In this document: piece after piece, positions 38,141-48,987 of the stretch
Layout: each line of letters starts with the position of its first letter
Position numbering within the stretch: position 1 is the first letter of the stretch
Origin: Phoronis australis
Taxonomy: Eukaryota; Phoronida; Phoronidae
Direction: 5' to 3'
Assembly (NCBI GenBank): GCA_002633005.1
Contig: NMRA01000091.1
Span: 889,974 to 951,973, forward strand
Length of the DNA: 62,000 nt
Notes under the pieces: generated by a model
What the model saw: the letters and a program-made list of their open reading frames with translations, nothing else
What the model was told of the DNA's origin: nothing
The model's database searches: none
Program-made: the position numbers and the translations under genes

Positions 38141-38499
38141 GTAAGACGCGTGTCAATCACTTGATTAGCCAATCGCTAGCGAGTATTCCAGCACCGTGCG
38201 CGTGGCCCTTGATTTTCTAGCATTGTCAAGTTTGAAGTAAATAATGATTCCTTCATTAAGTCGAAAATTAATCGCTGCCACGTGGACCTCGTAAACATTC
38301 AAACACAGGAGATGTTTTACTAAAAAAAGTAAAATTTTAATTGAAATGATGTCTTTATGGGAGTACACATATCAGCTGTTAATTTCTCAAGTGTGAACTC
38401 TATACGTTAAAACAAAAGCTCATTGATTTTTCGGGATTACAAATAAGGCAACCGCAGTCCCATTATGATCGGCTCTATATATTGATATGCTACATGCAT

Positions 38500-38770
38500 C
38501 GAAATATCTTTGAAGGCAACACTTCTGAAATGTTTTCCTGATCGGTTTCGTATGAAACTTTCCTTCATGTATGCTATATGCTTCATGTGCTGTTCCGGAA
38601 AAAACTGTCAGGATTTTTTTAGGTCGATTCCCCTTTACACAAGGGGCTATTAAAAATAGGACTTTTTGGGATTTTTATGGAAACAAAAGTTGCATAAAAC
38701 GAAAACGAAATATTTATTAAGAAAATTGTAACAGCGTTATGAGATTTCATCTTAAAAGCACCTCTTAAAT
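38500..38770. repeat. Dispersed repeat family copy D
   Basis: It contains 'ttctgaaatgttttcctgatcggtttcgtatgaaactttcc', 'tgtgctgttccgg' and, further on, 'aacagcgttatgagatttcatcttaaaagcacctctt'. Copy A has the corresponding 'aatggcattattgagattttatcttgaacatttct'. This extends the homology over about 250 bases. Confidence 0.55.
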
Positions 38771-41700
38771 GATCTTTGGTCATGTTCTTGATACCGTGGT
38801 CTTGCTATCAATGTACGTTTATTCCCTATATCTTACCAGAAATACATGATCACGTGACCCAATTACTGTTAAGAAGTCAAAAATCAAATTATACAAGTTA
38901 TCCACTTTCATAAAGTATTTAATTTTATTGAGTTAAAATCTTTGGTTCCGTAGGGTTTCGGTTAAATACACGGACATGTCAGTGAGGTCCTGCATAACCC
39001 TAATATGAAATCGCATCAATCTAACCTGTTGGTTTTTAACAGTATCAAATGTGTGCGTGGTGAATTCACTATTCACCAAGTAGGAGACAGCACGGCCCAA
39101 ATACACGAAGCACTACTGCAACCCAAATAGACCTGGTTGAATGAGAGACTGTTACTCAAACGTACTAACGTGTATTTTACCTTTTAATTACCATTCATGT
39201 ACATAGGACGATACATGAAAACTTACACTAAGAACAACTTTTAAAATCTTTGTATCGATACTATTTCCGGAAGTTGCAACCGGGTGACAAAAATGAAGCG
39301 AAATAATTAATTGGAAACTGTTGCCGGTGAAGCTGATCAAAACTCTCAGAGCTTCTTAGGGCATTCTAGAAACTTTCTCAATCTGAACCCCCTGACCGTA
39401 AAAAGAAAAAAAAATATTTCCAAAGTGTTGGGGTTGTTGCTCCATGCGTTGATTAGTCGCTACAAAATCCGTTCTAGTGCTGAAAGGCGAAATTTCAAGT
39501 GCATTTGCCCAAGGCTTCTTTTTGTCTAAATTGAAACTTGTTACAATAAATCGCTTGCGTGTGGATTTCCCCGCGACGACTCCTCTGCCTTGGTGACCGA
39601 CACTAATGTGGCAAGAAGTGAGCTGAATGACGGCATGATTACTCTTCTCAAACCTAGAAACCATATCTAATGTGAATAATAAAAAAGATAAAGCCGACTT
39701 TGTTACAGTTAGTGACATAAATAAAAAAATCCGTTGTAGACAAAAGAAGGACATAATCGCTTTTAGGATAAAACACGTTCTTTTGGATTATTAATAATAG
39801 TGTTTGATTGACTTTTTGAAGTTACTAGCTTTGATCAGAGCTATAAAAAACAAAACCCGGTGCCTTTTCAAATAAAGGAAGCAAAGCACTCGGTCAGTGG
39901 AGGTCTCCAACTCCAGTTCGCTTTTCGTGACAGAAATTGTCAAAAAAGATAGATCACAAGCGAAACACGGAGACTGGACAAGTACACACGCACTCAGCGG
40001 GTTTGAAATTGGGGTCGTTAGATTTTGATTGACATTTGTTTTCGACTTTTTCAGACTCGGAAAATCTTATCCACTATTACTGTTGGAGAATGCAAGGACA
40101 CGCGGTTTTAGGGATTTTGTAAACGAATCATGCTTCATGATTGGTCTCGATGTACTGTACAACGTACATTTACAAAAAGTTCGCTTTACATCGAATTTTG
40201 GGTTTTGTATTACATTTACTTCGTAAAACATCCATAACTCATTTTGTCTTAGATCCGGTCAGATTATCTCCCAACGTTCGCTGTAACCAAAAAATTACGG
40301 CATTTTCTTATATCGCGGGCATCAAAATTAATGCCACGCGACCATTACTACTTTAGGAAACTCCCTATTTTTAACTTTTTCCAAAATTATCCCTTTGCCA
40401 CACTGTTTATAGGGGACTCATGAAATGTTGACGATTTCCGAGGCATGTTGCTTGCAAATTCTAGGTGAACCGCCTTGGAACGTGGTTGCGTCTTATTGAC
40501 CAAACTTAGGCACAACAACTTTTAAAAACGCAGAACTAAACAAACTGCCTTTACCTATATGGTCTATTAACGATCGTGAAAACTAAGCATGCGTTCCTTT
40601 TGAAGAGGGTGTATTCCGTTTTTCTGTCAGTAAGCTTTAACTTGCAATCAATTTGACTGAAAAAACGCATCGAACTCATTCATGATAAACTTCTCTCAAT
40701 TTCACTAGCAAATAAGGTGCTGGAAAAAACGAATTGTCGCTGTAACCAGGGTTATTGAAGGAACCTCACATCAGTTCAGGCCGTCGTTAAAATGTTTGTT
40801 TTATTTCACTGTTCAGCTATATGTGCTGGTAGGTCTGTAACGTGTTTTGTTTTGTCAAACAGCAGTAATATTTTGTGACAAAACGTATCGTCGTTTTACC
40901 GAGTTTTCGTCAGCTCACAAATAAAACGTCTTGAGTAGAGCTGGTAAAGTGGGAGGGAAATATAGGTAAATCTCATGTACATGCAAGCGCCATCGAATCG
41001 ATGCCAAATGGTGATTTCAACTGTTGATTCCAGTCCAACATTAATTAAGTCGATCAGTTGCTGTTCATTACAGCTCTTTGTGTATAACACGAATCGCTAA
41101 TCCTATGTTTAGTATCATGTTTAATTTTTCCGTTTTTGTCATTCAAGCTTCTGTAGGCAAACAGCCAGGTATCAGCTGTGAAGAAATGACACACATGTAA
41201 ACATTTGCCAATGTCTAAAACACGTGTTATTCACAGACGCTATCGTTGCTTTCAGCGTAACTGCTTTTGTAATAATTTGTTTGCGCTCTTCGACTTCGAT
41301 TTCGTCTAACACAATGAAGATGTTTGCTGCCCCAACACTCGTAATAAGAAATGTATGTTAATTAGACTCCTGTTCACGTCGAAGGTTTTGCCATTACATA
41401 ATTACATGTTCTGATAACGAACAGCGCTTATGACCTGAAAATTAATCAACAAATTGGACATCTTTTCACTTCGCACAGTTTACTCTGGCGAAAATATACA
41501 TCGGTTTAATTTAATTTGAATTTGATTTCGCATCCCTCGTGCAATGTTTCAGAAACTACGACAAATCTAAAGTAATATGTTGTGTTTTGTTTAAAGTATG
41601 TGATACAAAAAAGAAAAATGAACTTCACATTAGCCAAATGCTTTAAAGATTTTTTCATTTTCATATTCGTAGGAACATGAAAGGAATCTCAAAGCAACAA

Positions 41701-42540
41701 TCCATGAATATTTAATTAGCAACCCATTTTTAAAATAGAATGATGTTAACGTTAACAGAGACTTTTTGAAGTTTTGGTGGTAAACCTGAAATTCACTTAG
41801 TTTTCTAGATGACAAGATCAAACACGAGCGCTACATTCGAAAACCGAAATGAAATTATTGCAAACAGGCATGATTGGGAATGGCTTTGAAATACAATAAC
41901 ATGGCGCTTGAGAAACCTCATTTAATAAATTAAAAAGAACAAATAGACACCATCTTGTACTCTAATCAACGTTTACTGCACGCGTAATAACACTTACTGC
42001 GAGCAAAACTGTAGGCGTTCATCTATAAATACGTCAGTGAAAAACACAAAAGTAGTCGGAAACCACCCTCGTGCATCCCAGACATCAACTTCTAAACTGC
42101 AATTTTGTGAAGGGAACGGGGTCGTTAAAATTGAACTTTTGGAAGAAATTTCGTCATTCATATAATTGAACACAGGGGTCCATAGCTATATTTTGACGGT
42201 CAAGCATTACAATAGAATAGAATCATTTCTTAGTAATATGTTGTCCTTTAGGTTACAGATTGACATTTGTTCGCCACTGACACTTCACGTAAAGTGTAAA
42301 TAAGCCAATACCACAATAAACATACAGGTGTGAGTGGACGCCCCGTTGCCAAGTGTAGCGTTGTTTGTGAGTTTGTATGCCCCCTAAACGATGGTCTCGG
42401 CTGTTCGAGGTTCAACAGCATTCTTGCAATAGACAAGGTGGTTTATTCGTTGAATGTATCGCTTGATTTTTGGTGTCATTTACTCTACAAAAGCTGGCTC
42501 AGAGCTGAGCTGACTCGATGTGACTATAGTCCTGTTTTCA
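38771..42540. other. Intergenic DNA, no gene seen
   Basis: AT-rich sequence. Short stretches such as 39820-39860 ('agctttgatcagagctataaaa') resemble 35920-35955, indicating another dispersed repeat. The reading frame at 39356-39754 (minus) is open for 132 codons but has no recognised domain. Confidence 0.45.
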
Positions 42541-42561
42541 CTATAAAAGTTCGACACGAAT

Positions 42562-42830
42562 CAGTTGACACGGAACGAGATGATCGGGCGCAAATATATG
42601 TGTAAACAGAACTGACATGGAGCAAATTGACACCACCGTAACAATTTATGTCACTCGTTTGTGAGGTAGAGCAAGTTGCTCCTGATCATCTTGTTCCGTG
42701 TCAACTATACGTTTCAGCACAAAACTGGGGCAAAGGGGAAGGGATCATCTCTATTGCGCTTGCGCAATAGCGTGCATCCAGGTGATCATTGTCGCGCAAT
42801 TTCTCCAATTTGCCTTTTAAATTTTATCCT
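42562..42830. repeat. Inverted-repeat element, copy 1
   Basis: Arms 42563-42593 and 42676-42706 are 31-base inverted repeats matching at 28 positions (core TTGACACGGAAC). The part from 42600 on ('acagaactgacatggagcaaattgacaccaccg', 'ttgcgcttgcgcaatagcgtgcat', 'tttgcctttta') aligns with 44035-44260. It is a non-coding short mobile-element-like repeat. Confidence 0.75.
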
Positions 42831-43194
42831 GATACCCATTTATGATGTGTTTTCGACAACTTGCTCAAATACCGCACGGAACGATAATTGAGATTCGGCA
42901 GCCGGAAATTCGGTAAGTTTTTCATTGTTTTCAGTTCACCTATCAACTAACCAAAACAAACACAATGTCGTTACTGGAATTTCTGAAGGGTATTATTCAT
43001 TTGGGCAAAACTCTGAATTGAAATAGCTTTCATATCTTCACGAAAATTGAATTTAATGTTGTCACGTGACAGATGCATAAATTTTGACAATGTCCAATTT
43101 ATTTCGAAAACAATCACTGTCGATTCCATTTCTGTTGACATTTTACAACTATACGATGGGAAATTACAAACACCGTTACAACAACAAATAATCA

Positions 43195-43245
43195 TTATGA
43201 TGATGATGGTGATGATGAGGTGATGATGATGGTGGTGGTGGTGAT
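43195..43245. repeat. (GAT/GGT)n microsatellite
   Basis: A short interrupted trinucleotide run, 'gatgatgatggtgatgatgagg...ggtggtggtgg'. Non-coding. Confidence 0.85.
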
Positions 43246-43904
43246 GGGAATATGAATAATAGTAGTAATCAGACTAGTAAGAATAATAAGAGTAATATTA
43301 ACGAAAATAATGAACTCCAATCAATGGCAACTTTGCCCATGTGCACTAAACCTTCCTGGTGAGAACTTCCGTCTAGCCACGGTCATGGTTCGAGCCTTAA
43401 TGTAGATCTCCCAAAATGAAGGAAACGAAGTGGATCAGGTTTGACAGTTTTGTTGACTAAACGGGAAGCGATTGCCACGAATTTTGTTCAGAAGTTGTTT
43501 TGAGCAACTGAAGTCCAGAAATTTGGCATCTGATATTATATAACCTGATGCGGAAGTCCCGCATTTTAGAGTACGTCGTTGTTTAGTGGGAAGTTTTGGC
43601 ATGAACGGAGGTACAGCTCAGACAAGTGGATATTTGGAAAAAATGTGGTTGGTAATAACTATCTCTGGCCTCCTTTTTGCACCGGGGTGAATTTGTGATT
43701 TGTTTTTGGTATAAAAAGGCCAAAATCGCATTTCTTGTCATTTTGGCATCTCATGGTTTTTAATGCATGTGCTAAATCAAAAAGACAAGGCTTTGCTGAC
43801 TTTTTTCCTCTTTCAGAAAGCTCATTGAGCGTGTTTTCTGAAAGTTGTGTTCTGAGACAAGGTGTAAACAAGGGTTTCTATTAATCCAGACCAGTGATTA
43901 CGTC

Positions 43905-44270
43905 AAAATCAGCCACTCTAACTGTGGTCATTGCCCCACCGTTTTCTGGGTCTAAATGGCCGCTTGACACCGGCCAACGTCTGCTGAGTCAATTGCGCTA
44001 TGTCAAAAGTCAATGTCTAAACAAGAATTATGTGTGTAAACGGAAGTTGACACGGAACGAGTTGTCACCGCCGTGTGCCAATTTCGTGTCCAACTTTTGA
44101 GGTAGTGCAACTTGCGCACGATCATTTTGTTCTATGTCAACTGTATGTGAAAACACGAAACTGGTACAAGGTGATGCAGTCATATTACTTGCTCTTGCGC
44201 AGTAGCGTACATACTGGTCACCATTATCTACGACTGGCATCCTTTGCCTTTTACCTGTTTAGTTCAACCG
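43905..44270. repeat. Inverted-repeat element, copy 2
   Basis: It has the same block order as copy 1: 'agttgacacggaacgagttgtcaccgccg', an opposite-strand block 'ttgttctatgtcaact', 'cttgcgcagtagcgtacat', 'tttgccttttacc'. An additional 5' part (43940-44020: 'ggccgcttgacaccggcc', 'gcgctatgtcaaaagtcaatgtctaaac') recurs at 44405-44490. Confidence 0.7.
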
Positions 44271-44404
44271 TTGCTAATTAACTCGTTTTTCTGACTCTAG
44301 ATATGCACACATTTACAACATTTTCTCTTTCTCAACATAAACTGCAACTCCCATCATCTGTACCACTCCCCATTCCCGCCTACAACTTCCACCTTGCCAC
44401 TGCT

Positions 44405-44490
44405 GTGTGTCAATGGCCGTTAGACACCGACCACCTTGAGCCGTGTCAGCTTGCGCTATGTCAGAGTTAATGTCTAAACAGGGCTTTAGA
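44405..44490. repeat. Inverted-repeat element, partial copy 3
   Basis: 'caatggccgttagacaccgacca', then 'gcgctatgtcagagttaatgtctaaacagg', aligns with 43945-44020 of copy 2. The rest of the element is missing. Confidence 0.6.
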
Positions 44491-44613
44491 CAGGCACGGG
44501 GAGAGTCGAGCAAAGTCAAATTTTGACTTGCGAGAATTTCATTTTGTGTTACCATCCAGTGCAAGGTCTTAGCAATAATACATGAAGCATTACCTGATGA
44601 CTCAAGACCCTCA

Positions 44614-45785
44614 CTATGCATGAAGGAGGTGAATTTTCCAATCTTCTTCAGAGCTTGTAGAGTCGCATTCCCTTCGACACCAACTTACTTGAATGTACTG
44701 TGGACTTTGAGATTCTGCTTCACTTTTTAGGATCCCCAGATTCCGTTGATGCACTAGTGTAACTTTGCGCAGTGAGCGCAAAAATAAATACAACTTCACG
44801 AAAGTCATTTCCCGAGGACGTTGTTAGCTGCTATTATGCTATAGGAAATAACAGGTGATGTGCTTTTCTCTCCACAATGACGATGGCGATACCGGTTTTC
44901 TCCAGTCTAGAAACCGCCTTCACAATGTTCACAATCTCTCTAGACTTGCAGTAACAGTTGGCATCTTTAAGTCAGAGTCTTCTGTTTACATTGCTTGCAG
45001 AAAATGTAGGCAATAATATCCAATGAGTTGTCACGTCGCAACATCTCCTGACATTTGATTAGATTCTGGATGTAAGTGTTAGAACAATAAGTATTCGTTC
45101 TACACCATCTTGGCAACCCCTTGCAAACTTATGCCACCACATGCTGGAGGTAGATGAAGTGAAGTGTGAACCAGTGCCACACCATCCTAGATGGATCAAA
45201 TATCCTCGGGATGTTGAAAGTCTTCAGGCGCAATATCGTCCACAGGTTAATGGAGTCTTGGGGCTTTGTGTATCCTAGAGAAGTCCATACATGTGTGTGG
45301 TACTAAACGCAGGCTTCAGGCAATACTTCACAAAACCAGTTCTGGTTCGTCCCGGATCTATGTATTAACGTGTAAAGGAAGGATGTCCTCGAAGAAGCTG
45401 TAAAAGAATCACAGGTTTTACGGTGAGTTCAGGCATCTTGGTGTTGGTTCAGGTTTTGAACTTATGTACCTTACTTATGCTCAGGATTGTGAAACACCAG
45501 CAGACGCTGCTCGTGCTGATAAGTTGTATTAGACGGAAATTGATGAGAGAATTTTTAATCAAAGTCTTGTCCGACTACCCCCGTTGTTTTCTGAAAAGAA
45601 GCCAGAAATTAAGAAAGTCAATAATTGTGCCAGTGAACCAATGCTCTAATATTCAAGAACTAGAGCTTTTGAGGAGTACTTAAGGTATGCTACAGCCATT
45701 GCGATCAGGTGGTATACCTCCAAAGTCACTGGCTGATCTGCTCTACGATGTTTGTGAAGCGGATGATGAGGATAACACCAAGTGA
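44614..45785. pseudogene. Decayed coding sequence of unknown family
   Basis: On the plus strand, coding-like segments follow one another with frame changes and stops. Frame starting 45066 reads through CEPVPHHPRWIKYPRDVESL to a stop at 45276. A shift gives WGFVYPREVHTCVWY, then stops at 45304, 45373 and 45424. Another shift at 45422 gives FRHLGVGSGFELMYLTYAQD, a stop at 45530, then TEIDERIFNQSLVRLPPLFS and a stop at 45647. A last segment reads PPKSLADLLYDVCEADDEDN to a TGA near 45783. On the minus strand, 44800-45080 also holds polar segments (SREIVNIVKAVSRLEKTG). I do not recognise the protein. The pattern fits an old inactivated gene or transposon. Confidence 0.35.
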
Positions 45786-45919
45786 CTATTGCTTATTGCT
45801 GTGTCTGTAATCTTTCAACATATCTTCCTGAGGTGGTGACATGGTAACATCATTTCTGAAATCTATTGGTATGTTTGTACTAATCTCTAGTCTATTTACG
45901 TGGATGAATCGATTGTGTA

Positions 45920-45970
45920 GAGGTTACAATACTAGACTGACAATTTAAAGGTACCTGGTTCAATCGAAGC
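45920..45970 (+). other. tRNA-like sequence, possible SINE head
   Basis: 'gtagaggttacaatactagactgacaatttaaaggtacctggttcaatcg' has the order of a tRNA D-arm remnant, anticodon-arm-like segment and a B-box-like GGTTCAATC (45957 on). The acceptor stem cannot be closed, so it is not a functional tRNA. It is probably a tRNA-derived repeat fragment. Confidence 0.25.
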
Positions 45971-45985
45971 TTGGGTAAAAATAAA

Positions 45986-47130
45986 AAATACTGTCGTTTA
46001 ACACCATGAGAGCAACATACACCCGTGATTCTTGTTCCATAGAACTTTAGCCCTGAAATAACAGCTTCGATCTCGCGCTGCTGAGGTTGCCCAACGCATG
46101 CGTGGAATTTGTTTGCATTCGTTTGTTCCGGTGTTGGTTCTTGATGTGGAATTTACTGTTACTAAAACGTTTCTCAGCTTCGTCGTTTTTCAACCGAATT
46201 GCATAAGAGTCATATCATTAGACAGCCCTTAACGAGTTCCAGGGCTAGAGTTCTATGATTCTTTTAAAAACGCTGCAACACCTAAAGATGGTCGGAGATG
46301 TGTTCGACCGAAACGCCATGCCAACGTCCATGTACATGTAAATAGGCTGGAGCTTAGTGTGAATAGATCAACAGATTTTCGAAATGGTGTGAATCCTTAC
46401 TGTTTTTCGTAAGGGCATTTAACACATTTACTGTGATTTTGCTCATTCAAATGGCGATAAAAGCAACAGAATTAAGTGTTTTATTATTTAAATATTGTTG
46501 TTATCTTGTGTACATTTTACGTGACCTGTTAGGGAACGATCAATATTGAGTTGTAGTCTAACACACAGCAGGTAAAGGGGCTGAGTTGGAAAATAATTTC
46601 ATCGTTATGAAAGACACTGAAAATATAGGCGTAGATACGTTATGTTCTCAGTTATATTAAATAGCCAAAACAAAATACGAAAAATTGGTAATAATGGCAC
46701 TAACTTGCACAAAAAACATTCGTGGAAAAATAAACTTGTTAACATCATTTTTCATCACTTAAAGAGGCATGGAAAGCAAAAAACAGACTAAAATGCATTT
46801 TCCAAATGTTTGCCGCTGAAACAAGAAGTCTATCTGCTTACCATGTATATCTACGGTTTGTTTATAAAAATTTTGAATTTCTGTTGATGTCAAAGCATTT
46901 TTCTTTTAGTTTCAAATTCCATAAAGAACAACCTGTCGAATGGTTGCCACTTTGTCGACTTTTCTCCCACAAGACAAAGTACGTCTCTTTATTTTGCATG
47001 GCAAGATATAGACGTAGCACATTTTCCTTTGACCTTTGATGTAAACAAAATGATGGCGACTTTAAGCAGCAGCCAGTCTGATTAAGAGGCAATTGATGTA
47101 AGTTCTAACAGTTTGAAATTAGTTATAAAG
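45986..47130. other. Intergenic DNA, no gene seen
   Basis: No supported exon. At 46757 'cttaaagaggcatggaaagc' resembles the start of a TTAA-flanked element, but no matching second end was found nearby. Confidence 0.45.
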
Positions 47131-47287
47131 CCAGGGAAGGATCCAGGATTTTGAGTTAGGGGGACCTAGGCCAGAATATTAGCCAGGATTTTGCCCGTCA
47201 GACATTCGTACTTCCGAACTGCCAAATGCAATCTTGGAGGATTTTAGGCAGGGTAGGGACATGGCCCCCCTCCAAATCCGCCACTGA
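47131..47287. repeat. Short full-length-like copy of the dispersed repeat
   Basis: It begins 'ccagggaaggatccaggattttgagttaggggg' and ends 'catggcccccctccaaatccgccactga'. The beginning matches 61184-61220 and the ending matches 205-236. The ends are imperfect inverted repeats. At about 157 bases it appears internally deleted compared with the other copies. Confidence 0.7.
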
Positions 47288-47626
47288 AAGCTATCGTAGT
47301 ATTCAGATATATTCATAAAGCAAACAGAATTCTTTTTGGAAAATTGCTTGCTGTCGACCTCAGATTCGGAGTGCGATCACACATATCCATCTTGTCAGTC
47401 AGCTGTTTGTGGAATGACTATGAGCGCAGGCGCGCGTTTATCATAAGTGGGAGGGAGATTACAATTTTTCCTTCGCACGTATTTCGAAAATCATGAATTT
47501 TGTGATTTTTTCTGGAAGTTCCCTAACAGGGAAATAAATAACTCCGTAGTAGACTTTGCGAGAAGGTACTTTCCCCAGGAATTGTTTAAAAGATATTTAT
47601 GACGAGCTTTCGCGTTCCTTGCCTTT

Positions 47627-48987
47627 TTAAAGGAGAATGCCACCCGATTTAATTAGTCTTTTTTGCCGTCTTAATCGGTCTATATCCAAATCGCCTCGCA
47701 TACGGTCGACCTTACCTTGCCAAGAGGTGTCGCGTTAACCTGTGAGGAAGGTGAGAAACGACGCTAGCGACGTCAGTGGTTCATATGCAGAGTGAATGCC
47801 GCTATGTTGCGGTGCATCGTTCCCGCTTGTCCGAACTAAGCAGCTGCNNNNNNNNNNNNNNNNNNNNNNNNNNNNNNNNNNNNNNNNNNNNNNNNNNNNN
47901 NNNNNNNNNNNNNNNNNNNNNNNNNNNNNNNNNNNNNNNNNNNNNNNNNNNNNNNNNNNNNNNNNNNNNNNNNNNNNNNNNNNNNNNNNNNNNNNNNNNN
48001 NNNNNNNNNNNNNNNNNNNNNNNNNNNNNNNNNNNNNNNNNNNNNNNNNNNNNNNNNNNNNNNNNNNNNNNNNNNNNNNNNNNNNNNNNNNNNNNNNNNN
48101 NNNNNNNNNNNNNNNNNNNNNNNNNNNNNNNNNNNNNNNNNNNNNNNNNNNNNNNNNNNNNNNNNNNNNNNNNNNNNNNNNNNNNNNNNNNNNNNNNNNN
48201 NNNNNNNNNNNNNNNNNNNNNNNNNNNNNNNNNNNNNNNNNNNNNNNNNNNNNNNNNNNNNNNNNNNNNNNNNNNNNNNNNNNNNNNNNNNNNNNNNNNN
48301 NNNNNNNNNNNNNNNNNNNNNNNNNNNNNNNNNNNNNNNNNNNNNNNNNNNNNNNNNNNNNNNNNNNNNNNNNNNNNNNNNNNNNNNNNNNNNNNNNNNN
48401 NNNNNNNNNNNNNNNNNNNNNNNNNNNNNNNNNNNNNNNNNNNNNNNNNNNNNNNNNNNNNNNNNNNNNNNNNNNNNNNNNNNNNNNNNNNNNNNNNNNN
48501 NNNNNNNNNNNNNNNNNNNNNNNNNNNNNNNNNNNNNNNNNNNNNNNCACAGATCTAGGTTCTCCTGTCTGTATCTCATGGAAAATACTTCGAAATTATG
48601 TAGTCCGATCCCAAACTCCTGCTACGGACCTTATTGGCCTGCCGAACTTTGCAGGCTACGGTTTGTCCAAATACCAATAAATCCGTAAGAGCGAAATAAA
48701 ACAACACGTTTTTATAAGAATTCGGTGTGTTTTTAAGGGTTTTACATCGAAGTTTGACGATTTATTGGTGTTAAACGATGACTTCAAGCGATAAGCTGAT
48801 ACCAGTAACCCGTGTTGTGAACTGCTGAACAGATTGCGTGTGAAACCGATGACGTCATTGGATAATTTCAACACCTCCGTCTGCCGTCAGGTGTCAGGTA
48901 ACGCAACCGTACCTATCGTTATGGAGTAGAACTACTCGATCTAAATTGATACAAATTAGGTTGTTTTTGGGTGGCATGCTCCTTTAA
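47627..48987. mobile_element. TTAA-flanked element spanning the assembly gap
   Basis: TTAA (47627-47630) is followed by AGGAGAATGCCACCC. The other end reads GGGTGGCATGCTCCT (48969-48983) followed by TTAA (48984-48987). The 15-base termini match at 14 of 15 positions. Total span is about 1.35 kb, of which 700 bases are N (47848-48547), so it cannot be seen whether a transposase is present. TTAA duplication indicates the piggyBac superfamily. Confidence 0.75.
47848..48547. other. Assembly gap, 700 N
   Basis: A run of exactly 700 N. Reading frames drawn across it are meaningless. It lies wholly inside the TTAA-flanked element, so a repeat probably broke the assembly. Confidence 0.99.

Noticed and set aside
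39356-39754. 132-codon minus-strand ORF
   Set aside because: Open frame with no recognised family and no splice or promoter context. It could be a repeat fragment but cannot be supported.
47735-48680. Long reading frames across the N gap
   Set aside because: They consist almost entirely of unknown residues and carry no information.
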